From CAYOZL01 sp964408435 (GTDB lineage Bacteria; Bdellovibrionota_C; UBA2361; SZUA-149; CAYOZL01), in the NCBI GenBank assembly GCA_964408435.1, contig CAYOZL010000005.1, forward strand, positions 1-64,000: a DNA stretch of 64,000 nucleotides. Direction: 5' to 3'. The notes below the pieces were generated by a model, which was given only the letters and a program-made list of their open reading frames with translations, was not told the origin of the DNA and searched no databases. This document shows, piece after piece, positions 34,603 to 43,587 of the stretch. The number at the start of each line of letters is the position of its first letter. Within the stretch, counting starts at the first letter, position 1. The position numbers were made by a program, and so were the translations under genes.

Positions 34603-35697
34603 TTAAATAGATTGCCTTATTAATATTACGGCTTTTTCAACTTCTTGCAAAGTATTGAAGCGTCCTAAGCCTATGCGAATACTAGATTTAATCTCTTTTT
34701 CGCTTAATCCTATGGCTGTGAGAACGTGAGAAGGCTTGTCACTGTCAGTTAAACAAGCTGAGCTAGTGGAAATGGCTAGTTTTGTACTGAGTTTTGAAAT
34801 TAATTTCACATTGTCTGTTTGAGGAAAAACTAAGTTTAAATTCCCAGGAATCCTCTGAATTAGACTGCCATTAACTTTATGTTCAACCTGATTTTTTTTA
34901 AGAAGACTTATAAAGCATTTGGCTAAATTCGAGATGTGCTTATTATCTTTTTTAAGGCAGTCTTTTGCTATTTCACATGCCTTGCCAAATCCAACTATTC
35001 CGGCAACATTTAACGTTCCAGGTCTAATTTTACTTTCCTGTGAACCACCGTGAAGTAGAGGTTTTAGACCTAGTATGTTTTTATTTATATACAAAGCACC
35101 AATGCCTTTAGGTCCATATATTTTGTGGGCACTTATGCTTAGTAAATCTGCGTTTAATTTTTTAACATCTACAGGTATTTTGCCAACAGCTTGTGTGGCA
35201 TCACTATGTGTCGTTATTTTTAATTTTCTAGCTTCTGTAAAAATAGGCTCTAAGTTTTGAACTGTTCCGATTTCATTATTTGCAAGCATTAAAGAGATTA
35301 GATTGCTATTTTCAATCTTAAAGTCTTTAAGCTCACCAGTAGGTTGAACATTCACAAGTTCTACATTGGTGCTAATATTTTTTAGATAATCTAGAGGTTC
35401 TAAGATTGAGCTATGTTCAATGACAGAAGAAATAACATTTGAAGATTTATTTAATATGCCTTTTAGCGCAAGATTATTGGATTCCGTAGCGCCACTAGTA
35501 AAGTAAATTTCTTCAGGTTCTGCGTTAATCAGATTCGCTACTTGTTCTCTAGCTATGCTTACTAGTTCTTCTGCATACCAGCCAAATGCATGCGAGCTTG
35601 AGGAAGCGTTACCAAAGTTTTTTTCTAAAACTGGCAACATTGCCTTAAGAACTTCAGGGTCTAAAGGTGTAGTAGAGTTGTTATCGAAGTATATCAA
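34603..35697 (-). CDS. Cysteine desulfurase (NifS/IscS family)
   Basis: A PLP enzyme that takes sulfur from cysteine for iron-sulfur cluster assembly. The motifs are MIYFDNNSTTPLDPEV, SGATESNNLALKG, the PLP lysine in ISAHKIYGPKGIGAL (about residue 195), and the persulfide Cys in ISTSSACLTDSDKPSHVL near 310. At 364 aa it is slightly shorter than IscS (404), closer to NifS-like paralogues. It starts five bases after nadA ends. No iscU or iscA is adjacent, so it probably serves NadA's [4Fe-4S] cluster specifically. Confidence 0.9.
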   Translation of the reverse strand: MIYFDNNSTTPLDPEVLKAMLPVLEKNFGNASSSSHAFGWYAEELVSIAREQVANLINAEPEEIYFTSGATESNNLALKGILNKSSNVISSVIEHSSILEPLDYLKNISTNVELVNVQPTGELKDFKIENSNLISLMLANNEIGTVQNLEPIFTEARKLKITTHSDATQAVGKIPVDVKKLNADLLSISAHKIYGPKGIGALYINKNILGLKPLLHGGSQESKIRPGTLNVAGIVGFGKACEIAKDCLKKDNKHISNLAKCFISLLKKNQVEHKVNGSLIQRIPGNLNLVFPQTDNVKLISKLSTKLAISTSSACLTDSDKPSHVLTAIGLSEKEIKSSIRIGLGRFNTLQEVEKAVILIRQSI

Positions 35698-35701
35698 TTG
35701 A

Positions 35702-36643
35702 TTATTTTATGGCGAGCATTCTTTCAAGAGGAATGACTGCTTTCTTAATTACTTCTTTATCTAGAACAACTTCAGGTTGCTCTTCTTTAAGACAGTTGTA
35801 AAGTTTTTCTAAGGTATTTAGCCTCATATAAGGACACTCTGCACAGTTACAACTTTCATCAGTATTTTTAGCGGCGATAAAAGTTTTATCAGGGTTAGCC
35901 TTTTTCATTTGATGAAGAATGCCAGACTCTGTAACTACAATAAAAGTTTTAGAGTCAGAAGTTTTTGTGTAATTAAGTAAGCTGCTAGTAGAACCAATAT
36001 GATCTGCTAGTTCAAGTATGTTCTCAGGACATTCTGGATGTGCAATCACTTCTGCTTCAGGATTTCTAGCTTTTAATTGAACTAAATTTTTAGCGTCAAA
36101 AGTTTCATGAACAATACATGCCCCGTCCCATAAGACCATATCTCTGCCAGATTTTTTAATTAAATAGTTACCTAGATGTTTATCTGGTGCGAAAATAATT
36201 TTTTTATCTTTTGGAATAGACTCAATTACTTTTACTGCATTTGAAGAAGTACAAAGTATATCGCTTAGGCCTTTAACTTCAGCACTACAGTTTACATATG
36301 TTACAACTACATGTTCAGGATGTTTTTCCTTAAAAGCTTTAAAATCTCCAGCAGGACAGTTATCAGCAAGAGAGCAACCTGCATTTAAGTCTGGAACTAA
36401 TACTTTTTTATCCGGAGAAAGTATCTTGGCAGTTTCTCCCATGAAGAGAACGCCAGCTAAGATTATTATATCAGCTTTTTCCTCTGCGCCTTTCTTTGCT
36501 AAACCTAAACTATCAGCAACATAATCAGCTATGTCTTGTATGTCGCCTACTTGATAGTAGTGAGCATAGATCACAGCATTTTTCTCTTTCTTAAGCTCTT
36601 TAATAGCTTGTATTAGTTCTTTTTTATCTTTAAACTTATCCAT
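35702..36643 (-). CDS. nadA: Quinolinate synthase A
   Basis: Condenses iminoaspartate with dihydroxyacetone phosphate to quinolinate in de novo NAD synthesis, using a [4Fe-4S] cluster. Substrate and cluster motifs are visible: YAHYYQVGDIQDIADYVADSL, PDLNAGCSLADNCPA with cluster Cys, YVNCSAEVKGLSDILCTSSNA, and the last cluster Cys in CNCAECPYMRLNTL. The 313-aa length is normal. nadB and nadC are not in the window. It heads a two-gene operon with the cysteine desulfurase. Confidence 0.95.
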   Translation of the reverse strand: MDKFKDKKELIQAIKELKKEKNAVIYAHYYQVGDIQDIADYVADSLGLAKKGAEEKADIIILAGVLFMGETAKILSPDKKVLVPDLNAGCSLADNCPAGDFKAFKEKHPEHVVVTYVNCSAEVKGLSDILCTSSNAVKVIESIPKDKKIIFAPDKHLGNYLIKKSGRDMVLWDGACIVHETFDAKNLVQLKARNPEAEVIAHPECPENILELADHIGSTSSLLNYTKTSDSKTFIVVTESGILHQMKKANPDKTFIAAKNTDESCNCAECPYMRLNTLEKLYNCLKEEQPEVVLDKEVIKKAVIPLERMLAIK

Positions 36644-36676
36644 TTATCTTTTCACTTATCTAGATTAAACATAAGT

Positions 36677-37609
36677 ATGCAATACACCAAAGTCAAGTTA
36701 CTAAATTACAAGCTAATCTTAGCAATAAGTTTGCTTTGTGTATTGGTTTTTTATGTAGGTGGAAATGAAATATGGAAGGTCTTTTTAAACGTTCAGTGGC
36801 AATACATTATTTTGTTATTTTTAATGTCAGCAGTCTTAATTTATGCAAGCTGTTTAAAGTGGCAACTTTTTATTAAAAATGAAGGAAAAAAAGTATCAGT
36901 TCTTTACTTAATGAAATTGTATACAATTTCTTATTTTTTTAATTTCTTTACTCCCTCTAATGTTGGAGGGGATGCAATGAGAAGTTATAAATTGGGTAAG
37001 TTTTTAGATAATCAAGCTCATGCCTTTGCTTCTACTATCTTAGAAAGACTAACTGGTATGCTTGCTATGTGTCTCTTAGCAATTTTCGCATTGTTTTTTA
37101 CTGATACTGGTAATTATACCTTGTTAATTATTTTAATCTCTATTCCTGTTTTTATAGTTTCTTTATCTTGTTTTTTAGAAAAACCTAGAGAATTGGTATT
37201 TGGTATTGCCTATAAATTGTGTCCAAAAAAATTACTTTCTATCTTAAGTAAGCTTGATGAAGCAAGTAAGTATGCATCAGGTAATAAGAAACTTTTTTTT
37301 CTTTCAATAATATACTCAGTAGCATTTCATTTTCTAGCTGTTATAAACACATATTTAGCTTGTTGTGCTCTTTCATGGCCTGAGGTTAGTATAGTGGACT
37401 TATTTTTAGTGCTACCTTTAATCTTAATAATAGGAGGCTTGCCTTTAACTCCTAACGGACTAGGGCTTCAAGAAGGAGCTTTTACGTTCTTTCTTAAAAG
37501 CATAGGAGCTACTAGTTCATTGGGCCTAGCAGTTGGTTTATTGTTAAGAGCAAAAGTAGTGTTGCTGGCAGGCTTGGGAGGGATTTTATATTTAAGTGAA
37601 AAATCTTAG
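36677..37609 (+). CDS. Flippase-like polytopic membrane protein (LPG synthase TM-domain family)
   Basis: A 310-aa integral membrane protein with about eight hydrophobic segments, resembling the lysylphosphatidylglycerol synthase transmembrane (UPF0104/AglD-like) family. The signature NFFTPSNVGGDAMRSYKLGK near residue 95, STILERLTGM near 120, and the C-terminal GGLPLTPNGLGLQEGAFTFF fit that family. Members without the soluble aminoacyl-transfer domain are linked to lipid-linked glycan or phospholipid translocation. It overlaps the next membrane-protein gene, so the two are probably co-expressed. It is divergent from nadA with only 33 bp between. Confidence 0.82.
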   Translation: MQYTKVKLLNYKLILAISLLCVLVFYVGGNEIWKVFLNVQWQYIILLFLMSAVLIYASCLKWQLFIKNEGKKVSVLYLMKLYTISYFFNFFTPSNVGGDAMRSYKLGKFLDNQAHAFASTILERLTGMLAMCLLAIFALFFTDTGNYTLLIILISIPVFIVSLSCFLEKPRELVFGIAYKLCPKKLLSILSKLDEASKYASGNKKLFFLSIIYSVAFHFLAVINTYLACCALSWPEVSIVDLFLVLPLILIIGGLPLTPNGLGLQEGAFTFFLKSIGATSSLGLAVGLLLRAKVVLLAGLGGILYLSEKS

Positions 37610-39731
37610 CGTTAATATTATGAAGTTAAAAGAATTGAAGTTTAGTGATTTAAAACTAGATAATTTAAAATTAATTTTTTCAGTTTTTTTACTAACAGTA
37701 GTATTTTACTCACTTGATCCTTTAAGTATTTTCTTGGCTTTATTTTGGTTTTCTTTTGCCTTTAAAGAAATTGCTTTGTTACCTTTTTCTGTCTTACTAG
37801 CTGTTTTTTGCAGTAATTATATAGATTATAGCTACACATTTATTCTAGATTCTAAGCTTTTATTACCAAGTTTAGCTTTAGCCTTCATATCTTTATATTT
37901 AGTTAAAAGAGTTAATTTTTCATTATTTAAATTTTTTATTTTAACTCAATTTTTACTTTGTTTAGTTTTTCTAAACCAAGCTAAATCATCAATGATTATT
38001 AGTGATGATCATACGAGTTTTTTTTATAGGTTAATTTTACTAAAAGAACATTTTCCTTTTATTCCTTTTTATAATGTCGAATGGAATGCAGGCTATTCAG
38101 CTAGAGAGTTCTTCCCATCTGGAGTGCTGAATGTTTTCTTTGCTAGTTCTCCCTTTGTTTATCTGTTTGATATTGCTAATTATGAAAATACTTACATTTA
38201 TAATTATATATTACTTTGGTCTTATGTATTTGTTCTTCCATGGAGCATGTATGCAGGTTCTAGGGTTTTTGGATTAAGTAAAACCCAGGCTTTACTTGCA
38301 GCAGTTTTATCAATTGGTCCTTCAATGGGCTATTACCAATGGTTATTGAAGTATGGAACGCTTGGGTTTAGTTTTTCTTGTGGGATGTTATTCCTTAGTT
38401 TTGCTCTTAGTTATAAGCTTGCATTTGAAAAAAGCTCTTGGCTAACTGTTCTTTTTTTACTGATAAGTTCCTTTTTAACCTTTACCTGGTCTTTATCTGT
38501 CTTAGCATTTCTTCCATTAGTTTTTCTTGCACTGTTTAATTTTAAAAAAACACTTCTAAATAAAAAAGTCTTATGTTTTTTAGTGCTTTTTTTAATTATT
38601 AATTTACCTTGGATGCTTACGTTTATTAGGGAATCTAAAGTTCTAAGTTTTGTAGGTAAGAATTCTCTACCTGCTGCAGAAGCGGTTGAACATCATTTTT
38701 CATTCCTTCAGGCTTTTAAAGATTTTCGCTTAAATTTATTTAAAATTAATCCTCTTTTACCTATCTTTTTTCTTGCAGGTGTTTTCTCCATTACTAAAAA
38801 AACAAAAAAGTATTCTATTTTAGCTAGTATAAGTTTTTTACTTTTCTTATGTTTTTTAGGCGAACAAGTTAAGCCTCAACTAGAATTAAAAAGAATGGTG
38901 ATTCCAGCTTCTTTTTTAATGTGTCCTCTTGCGGCTTTGGGGATAACTAAATGGCTAAACTCTAAGAATCTAATGCTTAAAAATGTAAGCTATTTAACCT
39001 TATTTTTTGCTTGTATTTTTACACTAAGCACTTATTTAAAAACATTTTCTAATCAGAGTTATGAGAAGTTCATATTTGCAGATCATTACGTTGATACTTT
39101 AGTAGAGTCAATTAAAGAACACGGGGATGAGGATAGAGTTTTTTTTCTAGGTTTTGTTTTGCATGAAATGGGAGCAACTCATTATAAGCTTCAAGATGGG
39201 GGACATCTAGCTTATTTGCCAGCATTTACTGGAAAAAAGTTTTATGCTTCTCATTTTTATCACAAGTATTGGTGGAGCGTTGATCCTATTCCTTATGAGT
39301 ATCGTTCAAGGGGTAAGGAAGGAACAGAAGAGTTTTTAGATTTATTAAATACCTCTCTCATTGTTACGCATGACCTTAAGTGGATACATTACTGCGCATT
39401 GCTAAATAAAAAGTATAAAAAGGTATTTGATGCTGGAAGATTTAAAGGATTTAAGAGGCAAGCTACAGGATATTTTTATAAAGGAAGCGGTCAGATAAAG
39501 GAATCTAAAGAAGGTTTCTTAGTTAAACCTAAAGAAGAAGAGACGATTTTAAGATTTAGGTATTTACCAAATTTAAAAACAAATTCACATAAAGCAAGTA
39601 TTAGTCCTTTTCATGTATTTGATGAAGAAATAGGTGTTGGAAAAAGAAAGAAATTTGAATTTATTAATTTGAAAGTCTCAAAAGATCTTATTGATAAAGA
39701 TGAGTGGATTAAGATTGGTTACTTTGATTAA
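37596..39731 (+). CDS. Large polytopic membrane protein, possible lipid-linked glycan enzyme
   Basis: A 711-aa protein with about 12-13 hydrophobic segments in the first 500 residues and a soluble C-terminal domain of about 200 residues. The first periplasmic loop contains an acidic motif (MIISDDHTSFFYR, about 128-140) followed by NVEWNAGYSAREFFPSG. That arrangement recalls GT-C glycosyltransferases and the PTPS_related (PF10131) membrane family, but I cannot assign either firmly. The start is GTG 37596 (GGGAGGG 13 bases upstream, 14-bp overlap with the previous gene) or ATG 37620. Coupling to the flippase-like gene suggests a shared role in surface glycan assembly. Confidence 0.6.
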   Translation: MKNLSVNIMKLKELKFSDLKLDNLKLIFSVFLLTVVFYSLDPLSIFLALFWFSFAFKEIALLPFSVLLAVFCSNYIDYSYTFILDSKLLLPSLALAFISLYLVKRVNFSLFKFFILTQFLLCLVFLNQAKSSMIISDDHTSFFYRLILLKEHFPFIPFYNVEWNAGYSAREFFPSGVLNVFFASSPFVYLFDIANYENTYIYNYILLWSYVFVLPWSMYAGSRVFGLSKTQALLAAVLSIGPSMGYYQWLLKYGTLGFSFSCGMLFLSFALSYKLAFEKSSWLTVLFLLISSFLTFTWSLSVLAFLPLVFLALFNFKKTLLNKKVLCFLVLFLIINLPWMLTFIRESKVLSFVGKNSLPAAEAVEHHFSFLQAFKDFRLNLFKINPLLPIFFLAGVFSITKKTKKYSILASISFLLFLCFLGEQVKPQLELKRMVIPASFLMCPLAALGITKWLNSKNLMLKNVSYLTLFFACIFTLSTYLKTFSNQSYEKFIFADHYVDTLVESIKEHGDEDRVFFLGFVLHEMGATHYKLQDGGHLAYLPAFTGKKFYASHFYHKYWWSVDPIPYEYRSRGKEGTEEFLDLLNTSLIVTHDLKWIHYCALLNKKYKKVFDAGRFKGFKRQATGYFYKGSGQIKESKEGFLVKPKEEETILRFRYLPNLKTNSHKASISPFHVFDEEIGVGKRKKFEFINLKVSKDLIDKDEWIKIGYFD

Positions 39732-39743
39732 TTATTTTTTTGC

Positions 39744-40682
39744 TCAATTCCTTAGTTCGATATTATCTAGTGCAACCCAAGTATAGTCATCTACGGTATC
39801 TCCGTTATAATCGATATCGAAAAAGTATAGAAATCTAATTTTTTTCAAATTAAAATCTTTTGTAGTATTTCTAATTTTTTCAATGCTTAGTTCTATATTA
39901 TTCCAACCATAATCTAGTTTAAACTCTTTATTGAATCTATCATCGTAGTTAGTGCAATCTCCATCATCATCAATTCTTAAATTTATTTTTGATCTAATTG
40001 GACTATAAATTGCTAAATTTAAATAGTTAAATTTGCTCCAGTCTTTATCTCCTGCAAAGTACTTAGCCCAGTAATCATCATATTGATTTGGAAATATTTT
40101 TAAAAAGTAAGTTTTATCCGCATAAACTCTTTTAATGCCTCCTTTCCAAAGTGGCATTTGTTCTTTTTTCTCAAAGTTAGCAAGTAAAGGAAAATTATTT
40201 TTTCTCCAATCTATTGCCTTAATTGCTATTGAAGCAGGCTTAAAAGCTACTGCTTGAATTAAAATAAATGAAAGTAGGCCAATCATTTTTAAAAGAGGAT
40301 TTTTAGTTAATACTAAGCTTGCAGTTACTACCCCTAGATAACCAAGTGTTAAATCTTTCAAACCAGCTGCTCTACCAAATATTGGCTGTATGCCTTCTAG
40401 TACTGTTGCAATCAAGAGTGACGCTATAACTACGAGGGCTAATTTGTGGTGGTTTTTGTTGTGATTTTTTAGTGGCCGATAGATTCTATAGATAAATAAA
40501 GTGCAGATAAAAAATAGGATTGGGTGGCCAGCATCAAAAAAATACTTCCAAAAAAAATGGTCTCCACCTTTAGGAAAGGGAAATAGAATAGCGAAAATGA
40601 AAACAAAGATTAGAGTTTTTTCAATTTTGCCTAATACTATTTGATTACTTAATTCTTTTAAGTGTCGGCTTAGGCTTGTCAT
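39744..40682 (-). CDS. VanZ-like membrane domain fused to a C-terminal beta-sandwich domain
   Basis: A 312-aa protein. Residues 25-155 form a VanZ-like helical membrane unit of four to five segments, with the characteristic DLTLGYLGV motif after EGIQPIFGR. Residues about 165-312 are soluble and beta-rich, ending in WVALDNIEL. The pattern (FNYLNLAIYSP, INLRIDDDGD, YGWNNIELSI) resembles galactose-binding/CIA30-like jelly-roll folds that bind carbohydrate. The soluble domain would face the periplasm. The function is unknown. Its start overlaps the end of sspB by 38 bp. Confidence 0.65.
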   Translation of the reverse strand: MTSLSRHLKELSNQIVLGKIEKTLIFVFIFAILFPFPKGGDHFFWKYFFDAGHPILFFICTLFIYRIYRPLKNHNKNHHKLALVVIASLLIATVLEGIQPIFGRAAGLKDLTLGYLGVVTASLVLTKNPLLKMIGLLSFILIQAVAFKPASIAIKAIDWRKNNFPLLANFEKKEQMPLWKGGIKRVYADKTYFLKIFPNQYDDYWAKYFAGDKDWSKFNYLNLAIYSPIRSKINLRIDDDGDCTNYDDRFNKEFKLDYGWNNIELSIEKIRNTTKDFNLKKIRFLYFFDIDYNGDTVDDYTWVALDNIELRN

Positions 40683-41058
40683 CTTTCTTTTTTTTCAAAA
40701 ATTTATTTTTTATATCTTGAATCTTTTGTTTAGCCATTTCAAGGATTAATTCCTTAGGAAGGTCTTTTTGCCATATCTTTTGCTCTTTGTTTTCATCAGT
40801 CATGCCCCAAATTGAGATCCAAGGAATTTCACATCTAAAGTATTCACCGCTGAATTTAAGGTAGACAATTATAGAATCATCATCGTAAGTCATCTCGCCT
40901 TCAAATAAGCTACTAACTTTAAGAGTTACTGCATGATTTTTACTGAGATTATTTGGAACGCTTACACCCTCCTTATTGGTGTCAAGATGTAACATCACAT
41001 GATCTCCAGTAATTATGCTTTCAAAATGTTTCTTTTTAGCGACACTTAGTAAATTCAT
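40645..41058 (-). CDS. sspB: SspB-like ClpXP adaptor
   Basis: Resembles stringent starvation protein B, which binds the ssrA tag and delivers stalled-translation products to ClpXP. The 137-aa protein has the family core: HVMLHLDTNKEGVSVPNNL, AVTLKVSSLF, the FSGEYFRCEIPWISIWGMTDEN block, then a flexible charged tail of about 40 residues ending KPKPTLKRIK. In classical SspB the extreme C-terminus is the ClpX-docking peptide, and the basic-hydrophobic end here is compatible with that. It is divergent from parC. Confidence 0.78.
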   Translation of the reverse strand: MNLLSVAKKKHFESIITGDHVMLHLDTNKEGVSVPNNLSKNHAVTLKVSSLFEGEMTYDDDSIIVYLKFSGEYFRCEIPWISIWGMTDENKEQKIWQKDLPKELILEMAKQKIQDIKNKFLKKKKDDKPKPTLKRIK

Positions 41059-41117
41059 ATAGTATTAGCAAATTTATCAGTGGCTAAAGTAACCCAAATC
41101 GATTAAAAAATATAGTG

Positions 41118-43403
41118 ATGGCAATTATAGATGTAGACATAACCGAAGAAACCAAAACAAGATATTTAACTTATGCACTTAGCGTAGTTAGCGCTAGAGC
41201 TCTTCCAGATGTAAGAGATGGCTTAAAGCCAGTTCAAAGAAGAATACTTTATGCGATGTTGAATAATCTTCATCTAGCACCTGATAAAAATCATAGAAAA
41301 TCAGCTGCTGTTGTTGGTGAAGTATTAGCAAGGTATCACCCACATGGTGACTCGGCTTGTTATGATGCCATGGTTAGAATGGCACAAGACTTCAGTCTGC
41401 GTTATCCACTTGTTGATGGTCAGGGTAACTTTGGTTCAATGGACGGGGATTCAGCTGCTGCATATAGATATACAGAAGCAAAACTTAAAAAATTTGCATT
41501 AGAAGTCATTGGAGATATTGGTCAAGAGACTGTTAGTCTTAGAGATAATTTCGATCAAACTGTGCAGGAACCAATTGTTCTACCTTCAAGGGTTCCTAAT
41601 TTGTTAGTAAATGGAAGCACTGGAATTGCAGTTGGAATGGCAACAGCTATTCCGCCTCATAATTTAACTGAGGTTATTAAAGCACTTTTGAAGATGTTAG
41701 AAGATGATAACATCACTAATTCAAAAATTTTGAGCTATATTAAGGGCCCTGATTTTCCTACAGGCTGTCTAATCATGAATTCCAAAAAGGAATTACAAGA
41801 AATTTATAAGACTGGTCGTGGAGCAATTAGAATGAGAGCAGGGCATTCTATTGAGAAAGATAAGTCAAAAAAATTAATCGTAATAAACTCTATTCCTTAC
41901 AGTATTGATAAATCAGTATTGGTTGAAAAAATTGCAGATTTTATTTTAGCTAAAAAGCTACCTCAAATTATAGATATTAGAGATGAATCTACAACTGATG
42001 TAAGAGTTGTAATGGAGTTAGCAAAAGGAGCAGATGAGAAAAATGCATTAGCTTTTCTGTATAAGAACACAACTTTACAGCAAAATTTTAATGTTAATCT
42101 AACTGCTTTAGTTCCAACATCAAATGAGTTTGTTGGCAAGCCTCAAAAACTATCTCTTTTAGAAATACTTAAGCAATTTATTAATTTTAGAATTAGAGTT
42201 ACTAAGTCAAAGTTAGAGTATGAGAAATCAAAGCTAGAACAAAGAGTTCACTTATTAGAAGGTTTAGAAAAAATCCTAGATGTTCTTGATGAGGTTATAA
42301 AATTAGTTCGTAAAAGTGATGGTAGGGCGGATGCATCTGCTAAGCTACAAAAAAAGTTTAAGCTTTCTGAATTACAGGCTAATTTTATAGTTGATCTAAG
42401 AATCTACCAATTATCAAAAACGTCAGTTTCTGAAGTTACTGGCGAATTGAAAGAAAAAAGAAAAAGAATCTCTGAAATAGATAAAATTCTTAAAAGTAAA
42501 AAGAAAATCAAAGCTGAGATTTCTAAAGATTTACTTAGAATTCAAGAAGAATTTGGAGATAAGAGGCGTTGTAAGATTATCTCTGAATATGAAGAACCAG
42601 TTTATGATAAAGAAAGCTTTGTTCAACACGAGGATGTTTTTGTAATTGTAACACAAGATGGTTGGCTAAAAAGAATTCGCTCTAGTAACGACCCAAGCAC
42701 TACGAGAATAAGAGAAGGAGACCAAGTTACCTTTGCTCTTCAAGCTTCTACTAAAGACACTTTAATTTTATTTTCTTCAAAGGGCACAAGTTTTGGTTGT
42801 TCTGTTAATGATTTAACTACTACTTCAGGGTATGGGGAGCCCGTGCAGAAATTGTTTAAATTTTCTGATGGAGAAAAAATTTCTTATGCAATGATTCTAC
42901 CGAAGGTAGCTCAAGGCAAGAAGGCTAGTAAGGAGAAACTAGTCTTTGCAACTGAGAATGGTTATGGTTTTAAGTTTCCTCTTGCTCAGCTAGGTCAGAC
43001 TAATAAAGCTGGTAAGAAAGTAGCTAAGCCTAAGCCAGGAGATACGCTCTCTAAGGTTTTTGTTGAAGATCGTAGATTTATACTCTGTGTCTCTGAGCAG
43101 TCATACGCAGTTCTTTTTTCTAGAGATGATATTCCGGAGTTAACTGGACCAGGTAGAGGAGTGATTATGTCTAAGCTACCAGGTGGAGATAAAATTTTAT
43201 CTGTTATTTGTTTAGATAAGGGTGATAGTATTGAGATAGAACCTGTAAAAGGGAAAGTTAAAAAACTTTCTTTTTCTAAGATTACTTCTACGGGGAGGGC
43301 TAAGAGAGGATTGAAGCTTATAAAAAGAGGGCAGATTAAGTCTGTTAGGAGAGTTGAGAAGGGAGAGAAGAAAAAAGAAGAGAATTTGAGTTTGTTTGAT
43401 TAA
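41118..43403 (+). CDS. parC: Type IIA topoisomerase subunit A (ParC-like)
   Basis: The DNA-cleaving subunit of topoisomerase IV or gyrase. The catalytic Tyr lies in SAAAYRYTEAKL (about residue 118), and the quinolone-determining segment reads RYHPHGDSACYDAM. VRDGLKPVQRRILYAM is at 33-48. The SACYDAM reading is closer to ParC than to GyrA. At 762 aa it is nearer to E. coli ParC (752) than GyrA (875), though GyrA cannot be excluded. ATG 41118 is preferred to GTG 41115. parE follows after 184 bp containing a large inverted repeat. Confidence 0.88.
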   Translation: MAIIDVDITEETKTRYLTYALSVVSARALPDVRDGLKPVQRRILYAMLNNLHLAPDKNHRKSAAVVGEVLARYHPHGDSACYDAMVRMAQDFSLRYPLVDGQGNFGSMDGDSAAAYRYTEAKLKKFALEVIGDIGQETVSLRDNFDQTVQEPIVLPSRVPNLLVNGSTGIAVGMATAIPPHNLTEVIKALLKMLEDDNITNSKILSYIKGPDFPTGCLIMNSKKELQEIYKTGRGAIRMRAGHSIEKDKSKKLIVINSIPYSIDKSVLVEKIADFILAKKLPQIIDIRDESTTDVRVVMELAKGADEKNALAFLYKNTTLQQNFNVNLTALVPTSNEFVGKPQKLSLLEILKQFINFRIRVTKSKLEYEKSKLEQRVHLLEGLEKILDVLDEVIKLVRKSDGRADASAKLQKKFKLSELQANFIVDLRIYQLSKTSVSEVTGELKEKRKRISEIDKILKSKKKIKAEISKDLLRIQEEFGDKRRCKIISEYEEPVYDKESFVQHEDVFVIVTQDGWLKRIRSSNDPSTTRIREGDQVTFALQASTKDTLILFSSKGTSFGCSVNDLTTTSGYGEPVQKLFKFSDGEKISYAMILPKVAQGKKASKEKLVFATENGYGFKFPLAQLGQTNKAGKKVAKPKPGDTLSKVFVEDRRFILCVSEQSYAVLFSRDDIPELTGPGRGVIMSKLPGGDKILSVICLDKGDSIEIEPVKGKVKKLSFSKITSTGRAKRGLKLIKRGQIKSVRRVEKGEKKKEENLSLFD

Positions 43404-43414
43404 GTTATATAGGC

Positions 43415-43553
43415 GTAGTTTAGGTATGAAATTTGGCTCATTCTCGCGCCAGTGACAAGCACTGTCAGGCTCCGAGGTTAAATTAAAATTTTCTATATAT
43501 TTTTTTGAAAAATTTTAATTTAAAATCCGCCAAACTTCACATACCTAAACTAC
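43415..43553. repeat. 139-bp nested inverted repeat / three-way-junction element between parC and parE
   Basis: Outer arms 43415-43437 and 43529-43553 pair over about 23 bp (the outer 14 exact, then a 2-base bulge and one mismatch). Two inner hairpins sit inside. A GC-rich one has GCC-AGTG/CACT...GGC within 43444-43475. An AT-rich one, TTAAATTAAAATTTTC / GAAAAATTTTAATTTAA, is at 43478-43493 and 43507-43523. As RNA this would be a three-way junction ending 34 bases before the parE ATG; as DNA it looks like a small palindromic mobile element. No target-site duplication is evident. Confidence 0.75.
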
Positions 43554-43587
43554 TCGAATTTAAATTTATTGAAGATTATTATTTTTT

